A DNA stretch of 64,000 bases from Streptomyces sp. NBC_00568 (GTDB lineage: Bacteria > Actinomycetota > Actinomycetes > Streptomycetales > Streptomycetaceae). The position numbers and the translations under genes are program-made. The notes beneath the pieces are model-generated. The model searched no databases, was not told where the DNA came from, and saw only the letters and a program-made list of their open reading frames with translations. Location: the NCBI RefSeq assembly GCF_026341855.1, contig NZ_JAPENW010000001.1:6935001-6999000 (forward strand), in the 5' to 3' direction. Shown in pieces: positions 53,463 to 62,731 of the stretch. Each line of letters opens with the position of its first letter. The first letter of the stretch is position 1.

Positions 53463-54113
53463 ATGCAGAAGGAAGCCCGTCCAGGCACCGGCGAGCAGGC
53501 CAAGCAGCACGCGTTGGTGCAGCTGCGGCAGGCGATTCTGCGCGGAGAGATGGCACCGGCCCAGCGGCTGGTGGAGAACGAACTCGCCGAGCAGTTCGGT
53601 GTCACCCGGGCCAGCGCCCGCGCGGCGCTGATCGAGCTGGAGTCGGAGGGACTGGTCGAGCGGATCCGTAACCGCGGGTCGCGCGTCCGGGTGGTGACCG
53701 TGGAGGAAGCGGTCGCCATCACCGAGTGCCGTATGGCACTCGAAGGCCTCTGCGCCGCCAAGGCGGCCGCCCTGGCCACCGACGACCAGCTCGCCGAACT
53801 GGCGGACCTGGGCGCGGCCATGTCCAAGGCGGTCGCCGACGGCGAACCGGTGACCTACTCCGAGCTCAACCACGAAGTACACGCCCGGATCAGGGAGTTC
53901 TCCGGCCAGCAGACGGCCGTGGGACTCCTGGAGCGGCTCAACGCCCAACTGGTGCGCCACCGGTTCCAGTTGGCACTGCGCCCCGGTCGTGCGCAGCACT
54001 CCCTGAGTGAACACCTGGCCATGATCGAAGCGATCAGGGCCAGGGACCCGCAGGCGGCCGAAGCGGCCGTCCGCGCTCACCTCGGCAGTGTGATCGAAGC
54101 GCTGCGCGACTGA
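53463..54113 (+). CDS. GntR-family regulator, FCD subfamily
   Basis: A 216-residue protein with winged HTH (LVENELAEQFGVTRASARAAL, about 35-55) and an all-helical FCD ligand domain (ITECRMALEGLCAAKAA onwards) with metal-site Asp/His residues such as ELNHEVH and SEHLAM. ATG 53463 has GGGAGG upstream. It heads the gallate-type operon and probably represses it, responding to a pathway acid. Confidence 0.92.
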   Translation: MQKEARPGTGEQAKQHALVQLRQAILRGEMAPAQRLVENELAEQFGVTRASARAALIELESEGLVERIRNRGSRVRVVTVEEAVAITECRMALEGLCAAKAAALATDDQLAELADLGAAMSKAVADGEPVTYSELNHEVHARIREFSGQQTAVGLLERLNAQLVRHRFQLALRPGRAQHSLSEHLAMIEAIRARDPQAAEAAVRAHLGSVIEALRD

Positions 54114-54188
54114 CGTGTCGCGCGGCGACGCGCGGTACGACGGACAGCCGAGGCGGGCGCGCACCTGTCCACCAAGGAGATTGCTGCA

Positions 54189-54977
54189 ATGACGCACGGC
54201 AACGCGCCCGCCGCCCCCGAACCCTCGGACCCGCCCGAGCCAGGGGGGCGCCCAGCACGGTCGACACTGGTCGTCACCGCGCACGCCGGAGACTTCGTGT
54301 GGCGAGCCGGGGGAGCCATCGCCCTGGCCGCCTCCCGGGGCGAGAAGGTCACCATCGCGTGCCTGACCTTCGGCGAGCGCGGCGAGTCCGCCAAGGCCTG
54401 GCGCGAGGGCAAGAAGCTCGACGAGATCAAGGCCATACGCCGCGAGGAGGCCGAGAAGGCCGCCGCCACGCTCGGCGCCGAGGTCCGCTTCTTCGACGCG
54501 GGCGACTACCCGCTGACCGCCACCGCCGAACTCACCGACCGCCTGGTGACGGTCTACCGCGAGACCCAGCCGGACGTCGTGCTCACCCACCCGACCGAGG
54601 ACCCGTACAACGGCGACCACCCGGCCGCCAACCGCATGGCGCTGGAGGCCCGGGTCCTCGCCCAGGCCATCGGCTACCCCGGCGAGGGCGAGATCATCGG
54701 CGCCCCGCCCGTCTTCTACTTCGAGCCCCACCAGCCCGAGATGAGCGGCTTCCGGCCCGAGGTGCTGCTCGACATCACCGGGGTGTGGGAGACCAAGCGC
54801 AAGGCCATGGAATGCCTCGGCGCCCAGCAGCACCTGTGGGACTACTACACCGACCTCGCCGTGCGCCGCGGGGTCCAGCTCAAGCGCAACGCCGGCCCCA
54901 ATCTGGGCCTGGCCCACAAGACCATGGCCGAGGCGTTCATGCGTCCCTACCCGCAGATCGCGAAGGAGCTGGCATGA
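54189..54977 (+). CDS. PIG-L/LmbE-family hydrolase, GalB (4-oxalomesaconate hydratase)-like
   Basis: A 262-residue PIG-L-fold protein. The first metal motif is TAHAGDFVWRAGG, not the HPDDE of deacetylases, and the second is THPTEDPYNGDHPAAN. In Pseudomonas gallate degradation GalB is a PIG-L protein that hydrates 4-oxalomesaconate; the next two genes match GalC and GalD, which supports this assignment. AAGGAG precedes the ATG. It overlaps the next start by four bases. Confidence 0.85.
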   Translation: MTHGNAPAAPEPSDPPEPGGRPARSTLVVTAHAGDFVWRAGGAIALAASRGEKVTIACLTFGERGESAKAWREGKKLDEIKAIRREEAEKAAATLGAEVRFFDAGDYPLTATAELTDRLVTVYRETQPDVVLTHPTEDPYNGDHPAANRMALEARVLAQAIGYPGEGEIIGAPPVFYFEPHQPEMSGFRPEVLLDITGVWETKRKAMECLGAQQHLWDYYTDLAVRRGVQLKRNAGPNLGLAHKTMAEAFMRPYPQIAKELA

Positions 54978-55684
54978 GCGGCGTGATCGTCACCGGCCCG
55001 CCGAAGGCGGACGCGAAGGACGTCGAGGCGATCGCCGGATACGGCACCGCGACCGTGCACGAGGCGATGGGCCGCACCGGCCTGCTCGGCACGCGCCTGC
55101 GCCCCATCCAGCAGGGCACCCGTGTCGCGGGCACCGCGGTCACCGTCCTGTCCTGGCCCGGCGACAACCTCATGATCCACGCCGCCGTCGAGCAGTGCGG
55201 CGAGGGCGACATTCTGGTGGTCACCACCACCTCGCCCTCCACCGACGGCATGTTCGGTGAGCTGTTCGCCACCGCGCTGCACCGGCGCGGCGTGCGCGGT
55301 CTGGTCATCGACGCCGGCATCCGGGACACCGCCGAACTGCGGAAGATGGGCTTTCCCGCCTGGTCCGCCGCGGTCAGCCCGCAGGGCACCGTGAAGGCGA
55401 CCGGCGGTTCCGTCAACGTACCGGTGGTCCTCGGCGGCCAGATCGTCCAGCCCGGCGACGTGATCCTCGCCGACGACGACGGCGTGGTGTGCGTGCCGCG
55501 CGAGGACGCCCGCCGGGTCGCCGAGGCGTCCGAGGCCCGCGAGCGGAAGGAGGCGCTGGCCCGCGCCGCCTTCCTCGAAGGCGAACTCGGCCTGGACCGC
55601 TACGGGTTGCGCGAGACCCTCGTACGCCTCGGTGTGACGTACACGTCCTACGACGAGTACGTGCGGGACGGAGCCGCGCCGTGA
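54974..55684 (+). CDS. RraA-family aldolase, GalC (CHA/HMG aldolase)-like
   Basis: A 236-residue RraA-fold protein with GELFATALHRRGVRGLVIDA and GIRD, which hold the Arg and Asp used by class II pyruvate aldolases of this family. These cleave 4-carboxy-4-hydroxy-2-oxoadipate to pyruvate and oxaloacetate, the last step of gallate and protocatechuate 4,5-cleavage. Overlaps with both neighbours suggest strict co-translation. Confidence 0.88.
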   Translation: MSGVIVTGPPKADAKDVEAIAGYGTATVHEAMGRTGLLGTRLRPIQQGTRVAGTAVTVLSWPGDNLMIHAAVEQCGEGDILVVTTTSPSTDGMFGELFATALHRRGVRGLVIDAGIRDTAELRKMGFPAWSAAVSPQGTVKATGGSVNVPVVLGGQIVQPGDVILADDDGVVCVPREDARRVAEASEARERKEALARAAFLEGELGLDRYGLRETLVRLGVTYTSYDEYVRDGAAP

Positions 55685-56769
55685 GCGGGCCGGAGGAGGT
55701 GCGCTGCATGCTCCTGCGCGGCGGTACCTCCAAGGGTGCCTACTTCCTGGCCGGGGACCTGCCCGCCGACGCCGTCGAACGCGACGACCTGCTGCTGCGC
55801 GTGATGGGCAGCCCCGACCCGCGTCAGATCGACGGCCTGGGCGGCGCCCACCCGCTGACCAGCAAGGTGGCCGTGGTCTCGGTCTCCGCCGACCCCGTGG
55901 CCGACGTCGACTACCTGTTCCTCCAAGTCGCCGTCGACCGGGCGGAGGTGTCGGATCGTCAGAACTGCGGCAACATCCTCGCCGGGGTCGGTCCGTTCGC
56001 CGTCGAACGCGGACTGGTCGAGCCGGGGGAGGGACGCACCTCGGTGCGCGTCCGCATGGTCAACTCCGGGGACCTCGCGGTCGCGAGCTTCCCCACCGAG
56101 GGCGGGTGCGTCATCTACACGGGCTCCGCCGAGATCTCCGGGGTGCCGGGGACGGCCGCCCCGGTGGTGATCGAATTCCCGCAGGGGAGCAGCCCGTTGC
56201 TGCCCACCGGCCACGCCCGGGACATCGTCGCCGACACCCCGGTGACCTGCGTGGACAACGGCATGCCGACCGTGCTGATCGCCGCTTCCTCGCTGGGCGT
56301 CACCGGGTACGAGGCACCCAAGGACCTCGAGGAGGATCTGGCGCTGGCCGACCGGCTCCGTGAGATCCGCCTGGAGGCGGGCAAGCTGATGGGCCTCGGG
56401 GACGTCGAGAACGCCACCGTGCCGAAGCTGACCCTGCTCGCTCCGCCACGCGACGGCGGTGCCGTGATGACCCGCACCTTCATCCCGGTGCGCTGCCACA
56501 CCTCCATCGGCGTCCTCGGCGCGGCGAGCGTCGCCGCCGGGCTCCGCGTGGAGGGCGGCGTCGGACACGCCGTGGCGCGCCTGCCCGAACGGGGCGACCG
56601 GCTGCGTATCGAACACCCCACCGGATTCCTCGACATCGAAGCAGGTGTCGAGTACGGCCCCGGGGGCGCCGCGCCCGTGGCCCGGCGCACCGCCGTCGTC
56701 CGCACCGCACGCAAGATCTTCGACGGCACGGTCTTCCCCCGGCCGGCCGGAGCCGCACTTCAACCCTGA
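55681..56769 (+). CDS. PrpF-family isomerase, GalD (4-oxalomesaconate tautomerase)-like
   Basis: A 362-residue PrpF protein with MLLRGGTSKGAYF, DRQNCGNILAGVGPFA and CHTSIGVLGAASVA, typical of this diaminopimelate-epimerase-fold family. GalD tautomerises 4-oxalomesaconate. GTG 55681 overlaps the RraA stop by four bases. Confidence 0.9.
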   Translation: MSGPEEVRCMLLRGGTSKGAYFLAGDLPADAVERDDLLLRVMGSPDPRQIDGLGGAHPLTSKVAVVSVSADPVADVDYLFLQVAVDRAEVSDRQNCGNILAGVGPFAVERGLVEPGEGRTSVRVRMVNSGDLAVASFPTEGGCVIYTGSAEISGVPGTAAPVVIEFPQGSSPLLPTGHARDIVADTPVTCVDNGMPTVLIAASSLGVTGYEAPKDLEEDLALADRLREIRLEAGKLMGLGDVENATVPKLTLLAPPRDGGAVMTRTFIPVRCHTSIGVLGAASVAAGLRVEGGVGHAVARLPERGDRLRIEHPTGFLDIEAGVEYGPGGAAPVARRTAVVRTARKIFDGTVFPRPAGAALQP

Positions 56770-56779
56770 GGAGGCCCCC

Positions 56780-57730
56780 ATGGCCCCGCCGCTCGGCGAC
56801 ATCGCCCACCTCGGGCACGTCGAACTGCTCACCCCCGACCTGGACGCCAGCGTCCGGTTCTTCACGGACTACCTCGGCCTGACCGAGAACGGCCGCTCCG
56901 GAGACTCCGTCTATCTGCGGACCTGGGACGACTACGAACACCACAGCCTGACCCTCACCGCCCACACGACCTCGGGCATCCGCCGCACCGCCCTGCGCGC
57001 CTCCAGCGAGGAGGCCCTCCAGCGCCGGGTCAAGGAGATCGAGAGCGCCGGCCGCGAGGGCCGCTGGGTGAACGACGAGCCGGGCCTCGGCCCGGTCTAC
57101 GTCACCACCGACCCCGACGGCCATGAACTCGCCCTGTACTGGGAGAGCGAGTGGTATCAGGCGCCCGACCACCTCAAGCCCGGTCTGAAGAACCAGCCGC
57201 AGGCCAAGCCCGGCCACGGGGTCGGCGTGCGACGCCTGGACCACGTGAACTTCCTCGCCTCCGACGTCGCCTCCAACGGAGACTTCGTCCGTGACGCGCT
57301 CGGGGCCCGCCCGACCGAGCAGATCCAGCTTGACAGCGGCAGGATCGCCGCCCAGTGGCTGACCTTCAGCAGCAAGTCGTACGACATCGTGTACACGGAG
57401 GACTGGACGGGTTCGAGCGGGCGCCTGCACCACATCGCGTTCGCCACGGACACCCGTGAGGACATCCTGCGCGCGGCCGACCTCGCCATCGACACCGGTG
57501 TGTTCATCGAGACGGGCCCGCACAAGCACGCCATCCAGCAGACGTTCTTCCTGTACGTCTACGAACCCGGCGGCAACCGCATCGAGCTGTGCAACCCGCT
57601 CACCCGCCTCGTCCTCGCCCCCGACTGGCCCCTGGTCACGTGGACCGAGAACGAGCGGAAGAAGGGCCAGGCCTGGGGTCTGAAGACCATCGAGTCCTTC
57701 CACACCCATGGCACGCCGCCCATCGGCTGA
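56780..57730 (+). CDS. Catechol 2,3-dioxygenase-type extradiol dioxygenase
   Basis: A 316-residue two-domain VOC dioxygenase. The N-terminal half reads HLGHVELLTPDLDASVRFF; the iron site in the C-terminal half is His in RRLDHVNFL, His in GRLHHIAFA and Glu in GNRIELCNP. It resembles XylE-type catechol 2,3-dioxygenases. With the GalBCD set it would be expected to open a carboxylated catechol-type ring. GAGGAGG precedes the ATG. Confidence 0.9.
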   Translation: MAPPLGDIAHLGHVELLTPDLDASVRFFTDYLGLTENGRSGDSVYLRTWDDYEHHSLTLTAHTTSGIRRTALRASSEEALQRRVKEIESAGREGRWVNDEPGLGPVYVTTDPDGHELALYWESEWYQAPDHLKPGLKNQPQAKPGHGVGVRRLDHVNFLASDVASNGDFVRDALGARPTEQIQLDSGRIAAQWLTFSSKSYDIVYTEDWTGSSGRLHHIAFATDTREDILRAADLAIDTGVFIETGPHKHAIQQTFFLYVYEPGGNRIELCNPLTRLVLAPDWPLVTWTENERKKGQAWGLKTIESFHTHGTPPIG

Positions 57731-57811
57731 CCGGTCCCCTCGGCGGTCGTCCGTCGGCTGACCGGTCCCCTTGGCGGTCGCCTGTCGGCTGATCAACGCC
57801 TGCGGCGGCCG
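57724..57811 (+). repeat. 31-bp tandem repeat
   Basis: Units beginning CGGCTGACCGGTCCCC at 57724 and 57755, with a partial one at 57786, have a 31-bp period. The first starts in the last codons of the dioxygenase gene. Confidence 0.8.
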
Positions 57812-57943
57812 TGGGCCGGTGGGCCCGCGTCCGTGCCGGGTGCTCTCGGCTTGTCCCACCCCAGGCGGCTCCCCATCGGCCGGAGGCGCGGGTCACCGCT
57901 GCCCGTCGACCGATCGACCGAGCGGCCAGTTCCAGCCAGCACG

Positions 57944-57979
57944 GGCGCGGGCGGCACCGGACCGGGTGCCGCCCGCGCC
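57944..57979 (+). terminator. Terminator of the GalBCD-dioxygenase operon
   Basis: A perfect 15-bp stem (GGCGCGGGCGGCACC) with a 6-base loop, followed by CCTTTC. It separates the operon from the transporter gene. Confidence 0.8.
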
Positions 57980-58042
57980 CCTTTCACCTGCTTCTCAGCT
58001 GTCTGTGGGACGGTCCCGGAGGGTGGCCTGATTGTTTCCTGG

Positions 58043-58053
58043 ATTGTTGACAA
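58043..58053. promoter_or_regulatory. GntR/FCD operator candidate before the MFS transporter
   Basis: ATTGT-TG-ACAA repeats the gntR palindrome 130 bases before the MFS start, in an otherwise plain gap. Confidence 0.6.
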
Positions 58054-58182
58054 AAGCGTTGACACTCCGGGAGTTCACTCCTTAGCGTCTGTCGCATAAT
58101 CGGGTCAGCCGCACGAGCCGCGTCGACCCGCATCCCCGATCCCCTTCCAGGGCCCACGCCTCCTGGACGAGAGGAAACAACG

Positions 58183-59511
58183 ATGTCCTCCTCCCTCGCC
58201 CTGCCCGCTCGCGGCGGCAGCAGACTGGCCGCGATCGTCGTCGGCCTCTGCTGGCTGGTCGTCCTCTTCGACGGCCTCGACATGTTCATCTACGGCTCCG
58301 TGCTGCCGCACATGCTGGAGGCGAAGGCCCTCGGCATCGACCCCGGCAAGGCCGGCGACGTCGGCTCCTACGCCACCTTCGGCATGCTGATCGGCGCCCT
58401 GTCCTCCGGCACCGTCAGTGACTGGGTCGGCCGCAAGAAGACCATCGTCTGGTCGACCGCCGTGTTCTCGCTGGCCTCCGCGGTCTGCGCCTCCGCCTCG
58501 AGCCTGGGCGTCTTCAGCCTCGGCCGCTTCCTGGCCGGCCTCGGCCTCGGCGGCCTGCTGCCGAGCGCGATCACCATGGTCACCGAGTACGCCCCGCGAG
58601 GCCGCCGCGCCCTGATCGTGGGCTCGCTGATGACCGCCCACCAGGCCGGCGGCATCGTCGCCGGATTCGTGGCGCTCGGGACGGGCGACTGGCGGGTCTC
58701 CTTCTGGATCTGCGTGATACCGCTGTTCATCGGGGTGCCGCTGGCGGCCAGGTTCCTGCCGGAGTCGATGGCCTTCCTGCAGGCCAAGGGCCGCACCGAC
58801 GAGGCCCAGGAGCTCGCCGACCGCTACGGCGTCGACCTGGCCGCCCGCGCCGAGAAGCGCCAGGCCCCGGCAGACCGCTTCAGCGCCCTCACCGCCCTGT
58901 TCCGCGGTGGCCGGTGGGCCCAGACCCTGCTGTTCTGGATCGCGTCCTTCGGCGGTCTCCTGCTCGTCTACGGCGTCTCGCAGTGGCTGCCCTCGCTGAT
59001 GAAGGCGAACGGCTACAACCTCGGGTCCTCGATCGGCTTCGTCATCGTCATCAACCTCGGCGGCATCGTGGGCATGCTGGTCGGCGGCCGCCTCACCGAC
59101 AAGTTCGGCGGCTCGCGCATCTCCGCCATCTGGTTCGGCGCCACCGCCATCGGGATCTACTCCCTCAGCTTCAAGATGCCGCTGCCCCTCACCTACACCG
59201 TCGTCTTCCTGACCGGCATGTTCCTCTTCAGCGCCCAGGCGATGATCTACGCCACCGTGGCGCACCGCTCCGAGGACGACAACCGCGCCACCGCGGTCGG
59301 CTGGACCTCCGGCATGGGCCGCTTCGGCGCCGTCTTCGGTCCCTGGCTCGGCGGCCAGCTGCTCGCCACCGGCTCGACCACCGCGGGCTTCACCGCCTTC
59401 GCCCTCGCGGGCGTCTTCTCCCTGGTGTTCGTCAGCCTGACCGGCCTGCGCCGCGTCCAGGTGACGCCCCCGAGTTCCGTGCGGCACCAGGAACTGACCG
59501 CCACCGGCTGA
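58183..59511 (+). CDS. MFS transporter, aromatic acid:H+ symporter (PcaK-like)
   Basis: A 442-residue 12-segment transporter. DGLDMFIYG in segment 1 is the AAHS substrate motif, and GRKK after segment 2 is the MFS loop motif. It should import the aromatic acid degraded by the upstream operon. AGAGGAAA precedes the ATG. Confidence 0.93.
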   Translation: MSSSLALPARGGSRLAAIVVGLCWLVVLFDGLDMFIYGSVLPHMLEAKALGIDPGKAGDVGSYATFGMLIGALSSGTVSDWVGRKKTIVWSTAVFSLASAVCASASSLGVFSLGRFLAGLGLGGLLPSAITMVTEYAPRGRRALIVGSLMTAHQAGGIVAGFVALGTGDWRVSFWICVIPLFIGVPLAARFLPESMAFLQAKGRTDEAQELADRYGVDLAARAEKRQAPADRFSALTALFRGGRWAQTLLFWIASFGGLLLVYGVSQWLPSLMKANGYNLGSSIGFVIVINLGGIVGMLVGGRLTDKFGGSRISAIWFGATAIGIYSLSFKMPLPLTYTVVFLTGMFLFSAQAMIYATVAHRSEDDNRATAVGWTSGMGRFGAVFGPWLGGQLLATGSTTAGFTAFALAGVFSLVFVSLTGLRRVQVTPPSSVRHQELTATG

Positions 59512-59530
59512 TCGGGGCGGCGTGGAACCG

Positions 59531-59569
59531 GCGCCCGGGCGGGGCCTGACGAAGGGTCCGCCCGGGCGC
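59531..59569 (+). terminator. Terminator after the MFS gene
   Basis: A perfect 12-bp stem (GCGCCCGGGCGG) with a 15-base loop, 20 bases past the stop. Confidence 0.7.
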
Positions 59570-59711
59570 TCTCGTGTCCGGGGGCCGCGGCGGCGGGGCG
59601 GGGGCACCCGTCACGGCAGGTGCCGGCTGCCGGGTCCCGGTGACCTTCCCGACCGCCGGAGGACCACTTATTCCCGTTGCCCCGTTCGTCCCGGGGTGCT
59701 GGAGTGAGCCC

Positions 59712-60482
59712 ATGGATCACGTTGCGGTACTGGCCCTGTTCGACCGGGACATGCGGGAAAGCGCGCGACCCGACGCGCCGGGCGCCCGGGTGGAGCGCGT
59801 CGACAAGGTGGTGCGCCAGGTCGGCGCCGACAAGGGCTGGAACGGCGTGCTCTGGTCCGACCTGGACGAGACGAACGCCGACGCCGCCATCGCCGCGCAG
59901 GTGCGGTTCTTCTCCGGGCTCGGGGGAGGCTTCGAATGGAAGCTGTACGGCCACGACCGGCCGGAGGACCTGGGGCAGCGCCTGCGAGCGGCCGGCTTCA
60001 CGGCCCAGCCCGAGGAGACGCTGATGATCGCCGAGCTGGGTGATCTGACCCTCGACGCCGAACCTCCCGAGGGCGTACGGCTGCTGCCGGTCACCGACCG
60101 CGCGGGCGTCGACCTCGTGGCCGACGTCCACGAGCAGGCCTTCGGCGGGGACAGCACCCGGCTGCGCCACCAACTGCTCGCCCAGCTCACGGGCGACACG
60201 GTCGTCGCCGTCGTGGCCCTCGCCGGCGACGTCCCCGTCAGCGCGGCCCGCATGGAACTCCCGCCGGGCGCCCGGTTCGCCGGACTGTGGGGCGGCGGCA
60301 CCGTCGAGGCCTGGCGCGGCCGCGGCATCTACCGCGCCCTCGTCGCCCACCGCGCCCGTGTCGCCGCCGACCGCGGCTACCGCTACGTCCAGGTCGACGC
60401 CTCCAGCCAGAGCCGCCCCGTCCTCGCCCGGCTGGGCTTCCAGCCCCTCACCACGACGACACCGTACTTCTACGAGGAGTGA
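59712..60482 (+). CDS. GNAT-family acetyltransferase
   Basis: A 256-residue protein with an N-terminal alpha/beta extension and a C-terminal GNAT fold (GGGTVEAWRGRGIYRALVAHR is the acetyl-CoA loop, about 195-215; ARLGFQP near the end). Substrate unknown. GGAGTGA precedes ATG 59712. Confidence 0.88.
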   Translation: MDHVAVLALFDRDMRESARPDAPGARVERVDKVVRQVGADKGWNGVLWSDLDETNADAAIAAQVRFFSGLGGGFEWKLYGHDRPEDLGQRLRAAGFTAQPEETLMIAELGDLTLDAEPPEGVRLLPVTDRAGVDLVADVHEQAFGGDSTRLRHQLLAQLTGDTVVAVVALAGDVPVSAARMELPPGARFAGLWGGGTVEAWRGRGIYRALVAHRARVAADRGYRYVQVDASSQSRPVLARLGFQPLTTTTPYFYEE

Positions 60483-60554
60483 CGCCGGTCCCCGGCCGCG
60501 CGCGGAGGCCGGGGCAGATGTCACATCCCCGCACGCGCGATCCGTCGCATCGGC

Positions 60555-61466
60555 ATGACGACGAACCAGAGCATTCTCCTGGCCGGCGCGAGCGGTGTTC
60601 TCGGCCGGCACATCACCCGGGCCCTGACGGAAGCGGGCCACCGGGTCACCGGCCTCGGCCGGGGCCCCGCCAACGCAGTCCAGGCCGATCTGATGGACCG
60701 CGACGCGCTGCTCCGGGCCGTCGACGGACAGCGCTACGACACGGTCGTCCTGGCCGCGACCGCCCTGCGCAAGGCGCCCCTGCGCCACCGCGACATGCAC
60801 GCGACCGACGCCCTGCGCACCGACGGCACCGCCCACCTCGTCGAGGCCGCGCGGGCCACCGGCGCACGCCGGCTGGTCGCCGAGTCGATGGTCTTCGGGT
60901 ACGGATTCGGGGACCACGGGGACCATGTCGTCACCGAGGCCGACGCCTTCGGGCCGGAAGGGGCCACACCCGAACTGGAACGGCACATCGCCGCCATGCG
61001 CATCAAGGAGCGGCTCACCTTCGAGGCCCCTGGCCTGGAGGGGATCGCGCTCCGCTTCGGGCTCTTCTACGGCGCGGGCGGCACCGACGCCCTGCTGCCG
61101 ATGCTGCGCAGGCGGCAGCTCCCCGTCGCCGACGACCACGGGCGGGTCCTGCCCTGGGTGGACCTCGCCGACGCGGCGCGCGCGGTGGCCGCCGCCGTGG
61201 AGCACGGCCGTCCCGGGGAGGCGTACAACGTGACCGACCGCACCCCGCTGGGCTTCGCGGCCCATGTCCGGGCCGTTGCCGGGGAGTTCGGCCTGCCGAA
61301 GCCGATGACCGTACCGCTGTGGATGATGAAGCCCCTGTCGTACGCGCACGTGATGATGCGGACGACGCTGCGGGTCTCCTCGGCGAAGGCGGAACGGGAG
61401 CTGGGCTGGACACCCGCGCACCCGTCCGCCTACGACGGTCTCGCCGCGCTCAAGGCGGCCGCCTGA
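60555..61466 (+). CDS. NAD-dependent epimerase/dehydratase-like SDR
   Basis: A 303-residue atypical extended SDR with NAD motif LLAGASGVLGRHI. A canonical YxxxK is not clear: the expected region reads FGYGFGDHG and later AAMRIKERL. It may be a nucleotide-sugar or quinone-type reductase, or a regulatory NmrA-like protein. It follows the acetyltransferase by 72 bases. Confidence 0.85.
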   Translation: MTTNQSILLAGASGVLGRHITRALTEAGHRVTGLGRGPANAVQADLMDRDALLRAVDGQRYDTVVLAATALRKAPLRHRDMHATDALRTDGTAHLVEAARATGARRLVAESMVFGYGFGDHGDHVVTEADAFGPEGATPELERHIAAMRIKERLTFEAPGLEGIALRFGLFYGAGGTDALLPMLRRRQLPVADDHGRVLPWVDLADAARAVAAAVEHGRPGEAYNVTDRTPLGFAAHVRAVAGEFGLPKPMTVPLWMMKPLSYAHVMMRTTLRVSSAKAERELGWTPAHPSAYDGLAALKAAA

Positions 61467-61634
61467 CCCTGACGGCCGCTCGGCGGCGGCACTCCGCTGA
61501 ACGCGACCTCTCGCCGACGATGGCGAGAGGCGGAAGTCCGGCACCCCGCCGCGTCCCGGTTCCGGTTCCGGCTCCGGGCCAGCCCCGGGCACGCCGTGCC
61601 GCCCGGACTCCTCGCCTCGTCGTACATCTGCCCC

Positions 61635-61664
61635 GGACCCGGACCCGGACCCGGACCCGGACCT
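61635..61664 (+). repeat. GGACCC hexamer repeat
   Basis: Five head-to-tail copies of GGACCC (last GGACCT) end at the stop codon of the acetyltransferase gene. Confidence 0.9.
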
Positions 61665-62545
61665 CAGAGGTCCAGTCGGTACTCCACCTCCCGATGGGTG
61701 GGCCGGTAGCCGAGCGTGTCGTTGATGGCGATCATGGGCGCGTTGCTCTCGGCCGTGTCCGTCAACAGGCCTTCGAGCTCCGGATACCGCAGTCGGGCCA
61801 GGCGGATCGACTCGGCCTTCATCCACAGCCCGAGGCCGTGGCCGCGGTGCTCGGGCAGGACTCCCGTTCCGTAGTGCTGGGCGTCGCCCCGGCCGTCGCC
61901 CGGCACGACGAGTTCCGAGAAGCCGGCGATCGAGCCGTCCGAGCGGTCCACCACGGCCACGGTGTGGAGCGCGTCGCCCCGCTCGAGAACGACCTCGGCC
62001 ACCGCCACGACCCGTTCCACGTCCCAGACGTCGATCCCGTGATCGCTGTCTTCCATCGGCATGTCGTCCATGGCCCGCCGGGAGTCGGCGTAGGTGGGCG
62101 CCAGATCGGGTGGCACGACACCGTCCCAGTGCGTCAACTCGTAACCCTGGTGCGGGCGTTCGGTGATCTCGGTGACGGCAGGGAGGTCGAGCTCCGTCAG
62201 TGGGAGCCGTGCGTACGTCAGGGACAGCACCCGGCGGAACCCGCGCGCCGCGAGGAACCCGTCGCCGGGAGTGCCGACCGTGGCCCGGGACACCAGCGAC
62301 CGTCGCCCCTCGCTTCGCGCGGCGGCCGCGGTGGCGTCCAGGAGGGCGCCGCCCACTCCCTCGCGCCGTTCGGAGGGATGTACGGCGATCTCCAGCTCGG
62401 CGAGGTGATCCAGACCCTCCCTGGCGAACAGCCGGAGGAAAGCCGAGCCGACCGGGACCCCTTCGGTGTCCGAGGCCAGCCAGGCCAGACGTCGGCTCGA
62501 CGCGGTGGATTCGGGATCGGTCAACGGTGTGATGCGTGGCGGCAA
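61664..62545 (-). CDS. Double-domain GNAT acetyltransferase
   Basis: A 293-residue protein with two GNAT halves: SERREGVGGALLDATAAAAR (about 57-77) and LPEHRGHGLGLWMKAESIR (about 220-240). Similar actinobacterial proteins acetylate antibiotics or protein N-termini; the substrate here is open. The start is a TTG at 62545 behind GGAG at five bases, as no ATG or GTG fits. Confidence 0.85.
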   Translation of the reverse strand: MPPRITPLTDPESTASSRRLAWLASDTEGVPVGSAFLRLFAREGLDHLAELEIAVHPSERREGVGGALLDATAAAARSEGRRSLVSRATVGTPGDGFLAARGFRRVLSLTYARLPLTELDLPAVTEITERPHQGYELTHWDGVVPPDLAPTYADSRRAMDDMPMEDSDHGIDVWDVERVVAVAEVVLERGDALHTVAVVDRSDGSIAGFSELVVPGDGRGDAQHYGTGVLPEHRGHGLGLWMKAESIRLARLRYPELEGLLTDTAESNAPMIAINDTLGYRPTHREVEYRLDL

Positions 62546-62731
62546 GGTCTCTCCGTGGCGTCGGTCGTACGGGTGCGAAGCCCGCAGAACCTAGCCGCAC
62601 GCGCCCGTGCCCCGCAACGGAATTCAACGGGCGCCGCCCCGCAAGGCATCCGGCACTCCGCGCCATGAGCCCCGACCTGTCGGCCGAGCTTCGATCCGTC
62701 AGCCGAGCCCCGGCCCGTCAGTGCAGGCCGC

